A stretch of 64,000 nt of DNA from Nocardioides albertanoniae (lineage in GTDB: Bacteria > Actinomycetota > Actinomycetes > Propionibacteriales > Nocardioidaceae): NCBI RefSeq assembly GCF_006716315.1, contig NZ_VFOV01000001.1, positions 3,674,501-3,738,500 on the forward strand, written 5' to 3'. Numbering within the stretch: the stretch's first letter is position 1; the number at the start of each line of letters is the position of its first letter. Below are positions 25,351-32,930 of the stretch, piece after piece. Under the pieces are notes generated by a model that did no database searches, was not told the DNA's origin, and worked only from the letters and a program-made list of their open reading frames with translations. The position numbers and the translations under genes are program-made.

Positions 25351-25785
25351 TCAGCCCAGGACGGCGCGAAGTCGGTCGGCGTACTCCTGCTGTTCGCCGA
25401 CGGAGTACTTGTGACGCGGCCAGAAGAAGCCCTTGAGCCCGTCGCCGCGGCGACGCGGGACGACGTGCAGGTGAAGATGCGGCACCGACTGGCTGACCAC
25501 GTTGTTGATCGCCACGAAGCTGCCCTGCGCGTCGAGGCCGTCGACCACGGCGGCAGCGAGACGCTGCGAGTTGGCCACGAAGCGTTCGTGCAGTTCGGGC
25601 GGGAGATCCAGAAGGGTCTCGAGGTGCTGGCGGGGCACCATCAGGATGTGGCCCTTCTGCACCGGACGGTGATCGAGGAAGGCCACGAAGTCGTCGTCGC
25701 TGAGCACCACCTCGGCCTCGAGCTCACCAGCGATCACCTGGCAGAAGACACAGCTCACATCGTTCGCTCGCTGTGGTTCGCTCAC
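25351..25785 (-). CDS. HIT family hydrolase
   Basis: 144 residues from GTG 25785, which overlaps the preceding stop as GTGA. The histidine triad is PHLHLHVVPR near residue 100, and CVFCQVIAGE near the N-terminus gives the zinc Cys pair seen in many HIT proteins. HIT proteins hydrolyse or transfer nucleoside monophosphates, for example AMP-lysine and Ap4A-like compounds. An imperfect hairpin at 25319-25339 follows the gene. Coupled to the SseB-like gene, no pathway inference. Confidence 0.92.
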   Translation of the reverse strand: MSEPQRANDVSCVFCQVIAGELEAEVVLSDDDFVAFLDHRPVQKGHILMVPRQHLETLLDLPPELHERFVANSQRLAAAVVDGLDAQGSFVAINNVVSQSVPHLHLHVVPRRRGDGLKGFFWPRHKYSVGEQQEYADRLRAVLG

Positions 25786-26609
25786 GACTCCTCTCCCCAC
25801 GAGAGCGTCGCGACCACCAGGTCGACGGTGGGCAGGGCCAGGTCGATGAGCTCGCGGCGCGGGAAGGAGTAGACCAGCCGCGACTCGTAGTGCCGGTCGG
25901 GCGAGGCCACCCAGCGCTGTCCCACCGTGGTCATGTCGGTCTGCATCGGGTGACGCACCAGGCCGAACGGCGCGGGCCGGTCGAGCGCGACCGCAAGCCC
26001 TGCCGGGCGCCGGCCGACCCGCTGCAGCCAGTAGGCCAGGAAAGCGGCCCCTTGCTCGACCGCTGTCTCCTTGGCAGTGGTCATCCACTGCGCCCACTCG
26101 GGCTGCTCGCTCTTGGTGCGCTGCACCTTCGGAAGCACCTTGGCGGCCAGGTCGGCGAGCTGGTAGTCGCGTACGTCCTCGTCGGACATGTCCACGACAT
26201 ACCACTCCTGCGCCTTCGGCAGCCGCAGGTCGACGTGCGGCTTGGGCCCGAGCGCCTTGAGCACGTCCGTGACGCTCACCCGGAGCCTCGCGGGCCCCTC
26301 GGGGTCGAAGGTGACGTGGGCGATCTCCTCGAGGTTGGCGGCGAGGAAGTCACGCACCCCGGCGGCATCGCGCAGCTGCGATCGTCGCCGAGCGTCCTTC
26401 GCCACGAACGCATCCAACTTCTCCTGCGAGGAGAAGAGCATCGCCTCGTACGGAGGCCGGTCGCCGTGATCCCCGGGAAAGACCCGGATCCGGGCCTCGT
26501 CGAGCTGGGGAACGACGACCTGCCCCGTACGCAGCGCGGCACCGACCGCGTCGACGTCGGCGGCGGCAAGCGCCGCCTCCAGCGCGCGGTTTCGGTAGCC
26601 GTCGATCAT
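25782..26609 (-). CDS. SseB-like hypothetical protein
   Basis: 275 residues, cytoplasmic. The first 100 residues (VVVPQLDEARIRVFPG, PPYEAMLFSSQEKLDAFVAKD) resemble the N-terminal SseB domain, whose function is unclear. The C-terminal half, with DLAAKVLPKVQRTKSEQPEWAQWM and a basic stretch, is not recognised. It is tail-coupled to the HIT gene and 36 bases downstream of the phenylalanine hydroxylase gene, so the three may form one transcript. Confidence 0.65.
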   Translation of the reverse strand: MIDGYRNRALEAALAAADVDAVGAALRTGQVVVPQLDEARIRVFPGDHGDRPPYEAMLFSSQEKLDAFVAKDARRRSQLRDAAGVRDFLAANLEEIAHVTFDPEGPARLRVSVTDVLKALGPKPHVDLRLPKAQEWYVVDMSDEDVRDYQLADLAAKVLPKVQRTKSEQPEWAQWMTTAKETAVEQGAAFLAYWLQRVGRRPAGLAVALDRPAPFGLVRHPMQTDMTTVGQRWVASPDRHYESRLVYSFPRRELIDLALPTVDLVVATLSWGEES

Positions 26610-26645
26610 CTCCCGAGGCTAACGCCCGGGAGCGGCCGGGTCGGG

Positions 26646-27527
26646 CTAGGCGGCTCCGAGACGCTGTGGCGTGTCGTCGTCGCAGGTCGCGAAGAAGTTG
26701 CCGACCTCGTCGACCATGTGACTGAACGACTCCGCGGCGAAGAGCACCGGCTGATAATGGGTGATGTCGTAGTCGACCGTCGCCATCTGCGCGAAGTCGA
26801 TCGGACGCACCTCCACCTCGTGCATCTCCTCGATCTCGCCGTAGGAGGACAGCAGCCCGGCACCGTACGCCTTGAGCTCGCCCTGCTCGTGGAGCACCCC
26901 GAACTCGATGGTGAACCAGAAGACGTCGGCGACGGCCTGGAGCGCCTCCCGGGTCTGCACCCGTCGCGCCGCGGCGCCGGCGAGGCGCTTGACCTCGGCC
27001 ACCTGCGGGTCGGCCAGCAGGTTTCCGTGGCCGATCACCTCGTGGATGATGTCGGGCTCAGGGGTGTAGAGCGGCACCGCGTGGTGGCGCAGATACTGCG
27101 TCGAGTGGAACTGCCGATCGGCGAGGGATCCGTAGAACTCCTCCAACGGCACGATGCCCGCGGCCGGCACATACTCGAACCCGGTCAGCGCCTTCAGCCC
27201 GGCGCTCACCTCGTCGAGCTGCGGCACCCGGTCTGTCGGCAGGTTCAGAGCCTCGACCGCGGCCAGGTAGTTGCGGCAGGCATACTTCGCGTGCAGCGGC
27301 GCGATCTCACGAGAGACCGTGCGCCAGATCTCGTTCTCCGTCTCGGTGTAGTCGATCCGGGGCACACTCTCCCCCGGCTTCCAACCGAGCGCCGCGCCAG
27401 CGATCTCGCTGCGTCGAGCCCGGTAGTCCTGGTCTGCGAACCCGGGGTGGTTGTCCCCCAGATGCACCTCGACCTGCCCATCCTCGCCCACGGTGACGGG
27501 TGAGTAGAGCTGTCCTTCCTCGAACAT
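26646..27527 (-). CDS. phhA: Phenylalanine 4-monooxygenase
   Basis: 293 residues from ATG 27527, where GGAGGT stands at the ideal distance; an ATG at 27539 lies upstream of that ribosome site. An aromatic amino-acid hydroxylase, converting phenylalanine to tyrosine with tetrahydropterin and iron. The two His iron ligands are in IIHEVIGHGN and the Glu in FWFTIEFG; QYLRHHAVPLYTPEPD is the conserved region before them. It lacks the N-terminal regulatory domain of animal enzymes, as usual in bacteria. No pterin carbinolamine dehydratase is adjacent. Confidence 0.94.
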   Translation of the reverse strand: MFEEGQLYSPVTVGEDGQVEVHLGDNHPGFADQDYRARRSEIAGAALGWKPGESVPRIDYTETENEIWRTVSREIAPLHAKYACRNYLAAVEALNLPTDRVPQLDEVSAGLKALTGFEYVPAAGIVPLEEFYGSLADRQFHSTQYLRHHAVPLYTPEPDIIHEVIGHGNLLADPQVAEVKRLAGAAARRVQTREALQAVADVFWFTIEFGVLHEQGELKAYGAGLLSSYGEIEEMHEVEVRPIDFAQMATVDYDITHYQPVLFAAESFSHMVDEVGNFFATCDDDTPQRLGAA

Positions 27528-27601
27528 CTTTACCTCCATGTGACGTACGCCTCACCACCCTATCGCCCGTGCGGTCGTGGTCATCCGGCGATGTCACCCC
27601 G

Positions 27602-28369
27602 CTACCGCAAATCTTTCGGCTCACCCGTTGAAGAAGCCGGATCCGGACGCTCATGGAGGAGCACGCCCAACCGGGCCATCACGTCGACCTGCGCCGGGTT
27701 GTAGATGTCGGCGAGCGCCCGCTGGACGTTTCTCGACGCGGTCCGCTCGCCCTGCGGGGAGTCGGCCGGGGCGGTGACGAGGCCCGGGTGCTGCCGGTAG
27801 AGCGCATGCACGAACGGCACCAGACGTTCGGCCAGATCGGCACGGGCCTCCTCGTCGGCCTCCGCCGGCAGGTCCTCGAACTCCTGGCCGACCGGGTCGA
27901 CCACGGGATCCCGGGCCAGGCCGGCGTACGCCTCCATCCCGCGTGGCCCGAGCACGCGACCGAGCACCGTGAGGAACGAGCGGTCATCCTCGGAGATCGG
28001 GGTGTCGGTCAGAGCGGTCGCGAGCTCGAGCGGCAGCTCGGTCGGCGCCGACCGCTGCAGGATGTAGCCGAGCTCGATCCTGGCCCGCTGCAACCGCTCG
28101 ATGGTCGCCGCGAGCTCTGCGTCGAGCGTGCGCAGCGCCTCCTCCGGATGCCCGTCACTGTCGCCCATCTCGGCGATCTGAGGGAGCGAGAAGCCGAGGT
28201 CGACCAGGCGCTTGATCCGCAGGAGACGCACCAGATGGGCGACCCCGTACTGCTTGTAGCCGTTGGCCCGCCGCTCGGGCTCGGCGAGGAGCCCGACCTC
28301 GTGGTAATGCCGAACCGCCCGCAGGCTGGTGCCCGCCAGCTCGGCGATCTCGCGTGTGCTCCACGCCAT
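27602..28369 (-). CDS. MerR family regulator
   Basis: 255 residues from ATG 28369, preceded by GGGAGG. MerR-type winged helix: STREIAELAGTSLRAVRHYHEVGLLAEPERRANGYKQYGVAHLVRLL, then a coiled-coil dimerisation helix around ERLQRARIELGYILQ. The C-terminal 130 residues are helical and resemble TipA/TipAS-like or ligand domains without recognisable motif. It is directed at the divergent CocE gene or its own promoter: a 21-bp palindrome lies in a 19-bp spacer upstream (28428-28448). Confidence 0.9.
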   Translation of the reverse strand: MAWSTREIAELAGTSLRAVRHYHEVGLLAEPERRANGYKQYGVAHLVRLLRIKRLVDLGFSLPQIAEMGDSDGHPEEALRTLDAELAATIERLQRARIELGYILQRSAPTELPLELATALTDTPISEDDRSFLTVLGRVLGPRGMEAYAGLARDPVVDPVGQEFEDLPAEADEEARADLAERLVPFVHALYRQHPGLVTAPADSPQGERTASRNVQRALADIYNPAQVDVMARLGVLLHERPDPASSTGEPKDLR

Positions 28370-28427
28370 CGTGGTCCTCCCGGTCCAGGCCTGGCCGGCC
28401 GCGTCCGCGGCGACCCACCTATTCGAA

Positions 28428-28448
28428 ACCATGCCGCAGCGGCATGGT
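28428..28448 (-). promoter_or_regulatory. MerR-type operator within promoter spacer
   Basis: Arms ACCATGCCGC and GCGGCATGGT flank one A, a perfect 10-1-10 palindrome. On the minus strand TTGACC (28451-28446) is a -35 box and TCGAAT a plausible -10, separated by 19 bases that contain the palindrome. That layout is the classic MerR promoter, where the activator realigns an over-long spacer. It drives the MerR gene. Confidence 0.72.
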
Positions 28449-28591
28449 CAACCAGGTTGCGGATGTGATTCAGGTCACCATCACGAGCACTTGAGTGTGC
28501 CGTAACGGCACAGCATCTGCTGGATACGGCACGGCACCACGTACGACGCCGCGACGACCACCGAGACCCATCTTTCGCACCGGGAGAGACA

Positions 28592-30310
28592 GTGAAACCT
28601 CACCGCACTGCCACGATCACCGCAGCAGCCACATCCGTCCTCGCGTTGCTGGCCGCGCCCATGCTGACCGGCGCAGCCGGCGCCGCCGCCCACGCCGCGA
28701 CGGAGCCCGCTCGCGCCCCGGCCGACGGCGGCATCACCCACGCGGAGAACGACCGAGTGCCCGAGGGGGCCGCGTGGACGGAGCACTACTTCCCGTCCTC
28801 AGACGGCTCGAAGACAGAGCTGCACGCCGACGTGATGCTGCCGGAGGACCTGCCCGCCGGGACCAAGGTGCCCGTGATCCTCTCGGTCGGCGCCTACTTC
28901 GGCCACTCCGGGCAACTGGCCGAGGAGGGCTGGAAGACGGCCGGCCCCTCCGACCGGTTCCAGGACCTGGCCGAGGGCGGCAAGCTCTTCGACCGCGGCT
29001 ACGCGCTCGTCCAGGTGGACCTGCGCGGTTTCGGCGGCTCCACCGGCTGCCTCGACTTCATGGGCAAGGGCGAGCAGGCCGACGTGAAGGCAGCCGTCGA
29101 CTGGGCCGCGTCGCAGTCGTGGTCGACGGGCGCGGTGGGCATGTACGGCAAGTCGTACGACGCCATCACCGGCCTCGTCGGCAACAACCTCGGCCCGGAC
29201 GGGCTCGAGGCCGTCGTGGCCCAGGAGCCGGCCTGGGACATGTATGACCTCGTCCGCTCCAACCGCGTCGCGAAGCTCAGCGGGGTGCTCGCGCCCAACA
29301 CCTACAACCAGATCGCCCAGCTGCCGCAACTGTCCGACGACACCGAGCGCTACCGCAAGAACGCGGCCTACGAGCAGCAGCACCCCGAGTGCGTCGCCTA
29401 CAACACCGACAACAACCTGAGCTCCGACCCGGAGTCGAAGTACTGGCGGCAACGTGACCTCGCCGAGCAGGCCAAGGGCAGCGACACCCCGCTGTTCGTG
29501 ACCCAGGGTTTCATCGAGTCGAACACCAAGCCCGAGTCGATGCAGGAGTACCTGGACAACCACGAGGGCGTCGAGCGCGGCTGGCTCGGGCAGTGGGATC
29601 ACGTACGCGGCAACGAGCGCGACCAGGACGGCAGGCTCCAGATGGGGCGCCAGGGCTGGTTCGAGGAGGTGATGTCGTTCTACGACGAGCATCTCAAGGG
29701 CACCGAGCCGACGACCCACCACCCGAGCTTCGCCGTCCAGGACAGCCACGGCGCCTGGCGCGCGCAGGACACCTGGCCCGCCCGAACCGTCTCGGACGAG
29801 GTGGCACTGCGCGACGGCTCCTACGTCGACAGCGGCGCGCCGGGCCGCAAGCAGAGCCACACCACCTGGTCGGAGCCGGTCCCTGCCGACGTACGTCTCA
29901 CCGGGACGCCGCGCCTGCACCTGACCAACGACGGGGTCGGCAACCTGATGGTCAAGCTCTACGACGTGGCACCCGACGGGTCCTCGGTGATGTTCGACGA
30001 GCAGGTCTCCCTCGTGGACACCGCCGGGAAGCTCTCCCTGGACCTGAAGTCGACGGACTGGACCCTCCCGAAGGGACACTCCCTCGCTGTCGAGATCGGC
30101 ACGATCTACGACGGCGCCTGGGTCGACACTCCGACCGGGAGCCGGATCACCACGACCGATGCCCGCCTCACCCTCGCCGTCGAGGACCCTGCCGACGACA
30201 CCCCCACCGCCGGCAAGAAGGCGCCCTACCTCGACACCTACCGCCAGATCTACGCCAAGGACCTGACCCCCGGAACCCCCACCTTCACCGTCCCCACCCC
30301 CGACCGCTGA
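28592..30310 (+). CDS. Secreted CocE/NonD family hydrolase (X-Pro dipeptidyl-peptidase-like)
   Basis: 572 residues with a signal peptide (TATITAAATSVLALLAAPML then an Ala-rich cleavage zone near AHAA). The catalytic core is an alpha/beta hydrolase of the X-Pro dipeptidyl-peptidase S15 type: DLRGFGGSTGC, nucleophile in GMYGKSYDAITG, and GQWDHVRGN carrying the probable catalytic His. The C-terminal 220 residues (VALRDGSYVD, VRLTGTPRLHLTN, SLDLKSTDW) match the PepX_C jelly-roll domain. GTG at 28592 follows GGGAGA. Divergent from MerR. Substrate (peptide or ester) is not determinable. Confidence 0.9.
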   Translation: MKPHRTATITAAATSVLALLAAPMLTGAAGAAAHAATEPARAPADGGITHAENDRVPEGAAWTEHYFPSSDGSKTELHADVMLPEDLPAGTKVPVILSVGAYFGHSGQLAEEGWKTAGPSDRFQDLAEGGKLFDRGYALVQVDLRGFGGSTGCLDFMGKGEQADVKAAVDWAASQSWSTGAVGMYGKSYDAITGLVGNNLGPDGLEAVVAQEPAWDMYDLVRSNRVAKLSGVLAPNTYNQIAQLPQLSDDTERYRKNAAYEQQHPECVAYNTDNNLSSDPESKYWRQRDLAEQAKGSDTPLFVTQGFIESNTKPESMQEYLDNHEGVERGWLGQWDHVRGNERDQDGRLQMGRQGWFEEVMSFYDEHLKGTEPTTHHPSFAVQDSHGAWRAQDTWPARTVSDEVALRDGSYVDSGAPGRKQSHTTWSEPVPADVRLTGTPRLHLTNDGVGNLMVKLYDVAPDGSSVMFDEQVSLVDTAGKLSLDLKSTDWTLPKGHSLAVEIGTIYDGAWVDTPTGSRITTTDARLTLAVEDPADDTPTAGKKAPYLDTYRQIYAKDLTPGTPTFTVPTPDR

Positions 30311-30333
30311 TCCGGCCACACCACCCCGCCGAA

Positions 30334-30373
30334 CGTGGGCCGACACGCCGATGCACCGGCATGTCGGCCCACG
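30334..30373 (+). terminator. Hairpin downstream of CocE-like gene
   Basis: CGTGGGCCGACA and TGTCGGCCCACG form a perfect 12-bp stem around a 16-base loop, 24 bases after the stop codon. No T-run follows, as is normal in GC-rich actinobacteria. Confidence 0.75.
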
Positions 30374-30432
30374 TACGGAGCCGCTTGTGGCCCCACCTCC
30401 CGCGGCACACCAGCCACGCACAACTAAGGGGT

Positions 30433-30512
30433 GCGGGGATATCCCCGCCGCGACGCGAAGCGTCGCCACAGGGGTGCGGGTGGCGAAGCCCCCGCCACCG
30501 CGCGAAGCGCGG
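30433..30512. repeat. Cluster of four short hairpins behind tmRNA
   Basis: Consecutive inverted repeats: GCGGGG-ATAT-CCCCGC at 30433-30448, GCGACGC-GAA-GCGTCGC at 30450-30466, GGTGGCG/CGCCACC at 30479-30499 and CCGCGC-GAA-GCGCGG at 30498-30512. Two share a GAA loop. They lie 60-140 bases beyond the tmRNA 3' end and may stop ssrA transcription. The rest of 30374-30572 contains no recognisable gene. Confidence 0.6.
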
Positions 30513-30572
30513 ACAAATGACGAGAGCGACGCGGCTCGCGCATTCTGCGAGCACACGTCGCCCTCGATCGAG

Positions 30573-30940
30573 TGGAGCTGCGGGGAATCGAACCCCGGTC
30601 CTCGAGCGCCGTGCCAGGTCTTCTCCGGGTGCAGTCTGTGGGTGGCGTTCTCTCATCCTCGGGGCTCGACGCAGACACGTCCCCGACAGGCTCAGCCGAC
30701 TAGATGTCCCTCATGCCCCGTCGGCATGTGCATGAGGTGGAGTCTCCTAGATGACGCCTGGATCCGAGCCGGAGACGGATACTCGGTCAGACGCTTCGAT
30801 CACCGCTCAGGCGGCGAGAGCGAAGGAACTGCGCTTAGCGTTGGCAGTTATTGGTTTCCAGCGATCGTTTACGAGATGACGCTGGCTCCTCGACCCGCTT
30901 CCCCTGGGAGCAACGTCCCAAGTCGAAACCGATCAGCCCC
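30573..30940 (-). ncRNA. ssrA: Transfer-messenger RNA
   Basis: About 368 nt. The 5' end reads GGGGCTGATCGGTTTCGACT, the standard tmRNA opening, and the 3' end is a T-arm with GGTTCGATTCC and an encoded CCA (GCAGCTCCA). The internal reading frame gives the tag ANAKRSSFALAA and a TGA stop. The 5' GGGGCT and 3' AGCTCC ends pair as an acceptor stem. tmRNA frees stalled ribosomes and tags incomplete proteins for proteolysis with SmpB, whose gene is just upstream on the same strand. End points are exact to within a few bases. Confidence 0.97.
30807..30845 (-). other. tmRNA tag reading frame
   Basis: Twelve codons and a stop inside ssrA encode ANAKRSSFALAA. The ALAA end is the conserved degron recognised by ClpXP-type proteases; the resume codon GCC follows a conserved upstream TAACT. 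Close to typical actinobacterial tags. Confidence 0.93.
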
Positions 30941-31043
30941 TCTTGAATTGTCAATGCCGGCTGGGCCGGCACCAGGACAACACTACAGTCCCCGGGCGGC
31001 ATTCCCCACTTGGTTATCGCCCCATGGCGGGGTCGTCAGCCCG

Positions 31044-31058
31044 GCCGCCTTCGGCGGC
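31044..31058 (-). terminator. Hairpin downstream of smpB
   Basis: GCCGCC-TTC-GGCGGC, a six-bp stem with a three-base loop, lies 57 bases beyond the smpB stop. It is a candidate terminator between smpB and ssrA; the surrounding 30941-31114 interval contains no gene but should contain the ssrA promoter. No convincing -35/-10 pair could be placed. Confidence 0.45.
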
Positions 31059-31114
31059 GGGACTTCCTCGCTCGGCGCGAGGGCACGAGCAAGCTCGACC
31101 CTCGGCCTCGCTCG

Positions 31115-31594
31115 TCAGCCCTTCATCCCCTTGAGCTTGCGGCCGACCTCGGCCTCGGCCTCGCGGCGGGCCGTACGCTCGGCGATGGTGTTGCGCTTGT
31201 CCCACGCCTTCTTGCCCTTGGCGACGCCGATCTCGACCTTGGCGCGACCGTTCAGGAAGTAGAGCGCGAGCGGGACGACGGTGAGCCCCTTCTCGGAGAT
31301 CTTGCGCTCGATCTTGTCGATCTCGATGCGGTGCAGGAGCAGCTTGCGCTTGCGGCGGGCGGAGTGGTTGGTCCAGGTGCCGTTGAGGTATTCGGGGATG
31401 TGGATCCCGTGGATCCAGGCCTCTCCGCGGTCGATGTCGACGAAGCCGTCGACGAGCGACGCGCGCCCCTCACGCAGCGACTTCACCTCGGTGCCCTGCA
31501 GGACCATGCCGGCCTCGTAGGTGTCCTCGATGTGATAGTCGTGTCGCGCCTTCTTGTTCTGCGCGATCATCTTGCGCCCCTGCTCCTTCGCCAT
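31115..31594 (-). CDS. smpB: SsrA-binding protein SmpB
   Basis: 159 residues: [40 protein letters not shown] at the start, [22 protein letters not shown] in the C-terminal half and a Lys/Arg-rich tail. SmpB binds the tRNA-like domain of tmRNA and delivers it to stalled ribosomes. Encoded immediately upstream of ssrA and downstream of the ftsEX-M23 group, the common actinobacterial order. The unrelated serine hydrolase gene lies between smpB and the M23 gene. Confidence 0.97.
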   Translation of the reverse strand: MAKEQGRKMIAQNKKARHDYHIEDTYEAGMVLQGTEVKSLREGRASLVDGFVDIDRGEAWIHGIHIPEYLNGTWTNHSARRKRKLLLHRIEIDKIERKISEKGLTVVPLALYFLNGRAKVEIGVAKGKKAWDKRNTIAERTARREAEAEVGRKLKGMKG

Positions 31595-31689
31595 TCGTCC
31601 ATTCTCTCAGGCCCGAGGTCACCAGCGCGAAACGTTTCCCCGCGAGGCACGATGCTGGCCTCACGGGGGCCGTCACACCGGGCCGATCG

Positions 31690-31731
31690 CACAGAGTCAG
31701 CCGCACAGGGTCAGCCGCACAGGGTCAGCCG
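31690..31731. repeat. Three 14-bp tandem repeats at gene end
   Basis: CACAGAGTCAGCCG, CACAGGGTCAGCCG and CACAGGGTCAGCCG run head to tail. The third unit contains the TGA stop of the serine hydrolase gene, so the repeat looks like recent duplication of that 3' end. Confidence 0.8.
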
Positions 31732-32834
31732 CACAACGCCTGGTCGATGAACTCCGCTGCCGCGTCGTCGGCGTCCCCCTCGTAGCTCCGGGTCACCGCG
31801 AGCGTCGCCTGGCGTCGACCGTCCGCGGTCACGAACGACCAGGTCTGGTAGGCCACGGCGTCACCGTCGTGGCCGTAGACGGGCACACCGCAGGAGGTGT
31901 CCTCCCACCGCAGGCCGAGGCCGTACGTCTCCCCCGGGATCCCGGGCGTCTTCATCTCCGCGAGCAGGCGAGCCGGGAGCAGGCGTCCACCGAGCAGCGC
32001 GGCGAAGAACCGGTTCAGGTCGCCGGCCGAGGAGACGATCTCGCCGGCTGCCCCGAAGAGCGACGGGTTCATCTCGGTGACGTCGACGAGCTCGGCCGCG
32101 CCCTCGACCTGCGCATAGCCGTGCGGATGGGGCCGAGGGATCCACGGCGACGTGCCGGGCAGCATGGTGTGCCGCAGGTGGAGCGGCCCGATGATCCGTC
32201 GCTCGATCTCGGCGGCGTAGGTCGCTCCAGTCACCTCCTCGACCACCTGGCCGAGCAGCAGATAACCGGTGCTGGTGTAGGAGAAGGCCGCCCCGGGAGC
32301 ATGTGTCGGCGGCTGCGCGAGCCCGCGCTCGATCAGGTCCGTCGCGCTCCAGGTGTGCCACCGGTTCTCGACGAACCGCGGGTCGGGCGGCAGGGGCAGG
32401 GTCCGAACGACGTCGTAGAGGCCGCTCGTGTGTGCGAGCAGCTGGCGCAGCGTGATCCGGTCGCCTCCGGGCACCACCCCGGGCAGCCATCGCTCGATCG
32501 AGTCGTCGAGCCGAAGCCTGCCTTCGCCCACGAGCTGCAGCACGACGGTGGCCAGGAACGACTTCATGACGCTGCCGGCCCGGAAGCTGCCCCTCACCGG
32601 CACCTCACGTGACGTGCCGATCTCGGCGACCCCGCTGGTGCCCCGCCAGACGCCCCGATCGGTGCGCACCTCCGCGAGCGCACCGATCGCGCCGGCGGGA
32701 ACGACGTCGTCGAGACGCCGCTGCAGGGCGTCTCGATCCTCACCGGCGTACGCGGCCGACGGCACCATCGCCGTCGACGACGCCAGCACCGCGGCCAGCG
32801 CAGCCACCAACCCGAGTCTCGCTCGCACCATCAC
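31725..32834 (-). CDS. Secreted serine hydrolase, beta-lactamase family
   Basis: 369 residues. A signal peptide (LGLVAALAAVLASSTAMVPSAAYA) precedes a class C beta-lactamase/DD-peptidase-type fold. The SxxK nucleophile is SVMK in RAGSVMKSF, the Tyr motif is in FSYTSTGYLLLGQ, and HDG of YGHDGDAVAY stands for the third motif. LAHTSGLYD is the conserved loop after the nucleophile. Members include esterases, D-aminopeptidases and PBP-like proteins, so substrate is uncertain. The start may be either of two adjacent Met codons. It separates smpB from the M23 gene. Confidence 0.88.
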   Translation of the reverse strand: MMVRARLGLVAALAAVLASSTAMVPSAAYAGEDRDALQRRLDDVVPAGAIGALAEVRTDRGVWRGTSGVAEIGTSREVPVRGSFRAGSVMKSFLATVVLQLVGEGRLRLDDSIERWLPGVVPGGDRITLRQLLAHTSGLYDVVRTLPLPPDPRFVENRWHTWSATDLIERGLAQPPTHAPGAAFSYTSTGYLLLGQVVEEVTGATYAAEIERRIIGPLHLRHTMLPGTSPWIPRPHPHGYAQVEGAAELVDVTEMNPSLFGAAGEIVSSAGDLNRFFAALLGGRLLPARLLAEMKTPGIPGETYGLGLRWEDTSCGVPVYGHDGDAVAYQTWSFVTADGRRQATLAVTRSYEGDADDAAAEFIDQALCG

Positions 32835-32930
32835 AACCTCCGCAGATCGGTTGCTGATGAGTGTTCGCCACAGCTGCGCCCACCCACATCGGGGATCGCA
32901 CCCAGCCGACCCGCGCGTTCGACGCCGGCC

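Noticed and set aside
30433..30512. CRISPR-like repeats
   Set aside because: Units differ in sequence, have no regular spacers and are simple hairpins.
30573..30605. A tRNA gene suggested by the T-arm GGTTCGATTCC
   Set aside because: It is the tRNA-like 3' end of tmRNA, supported by the tag frame and 5' end.
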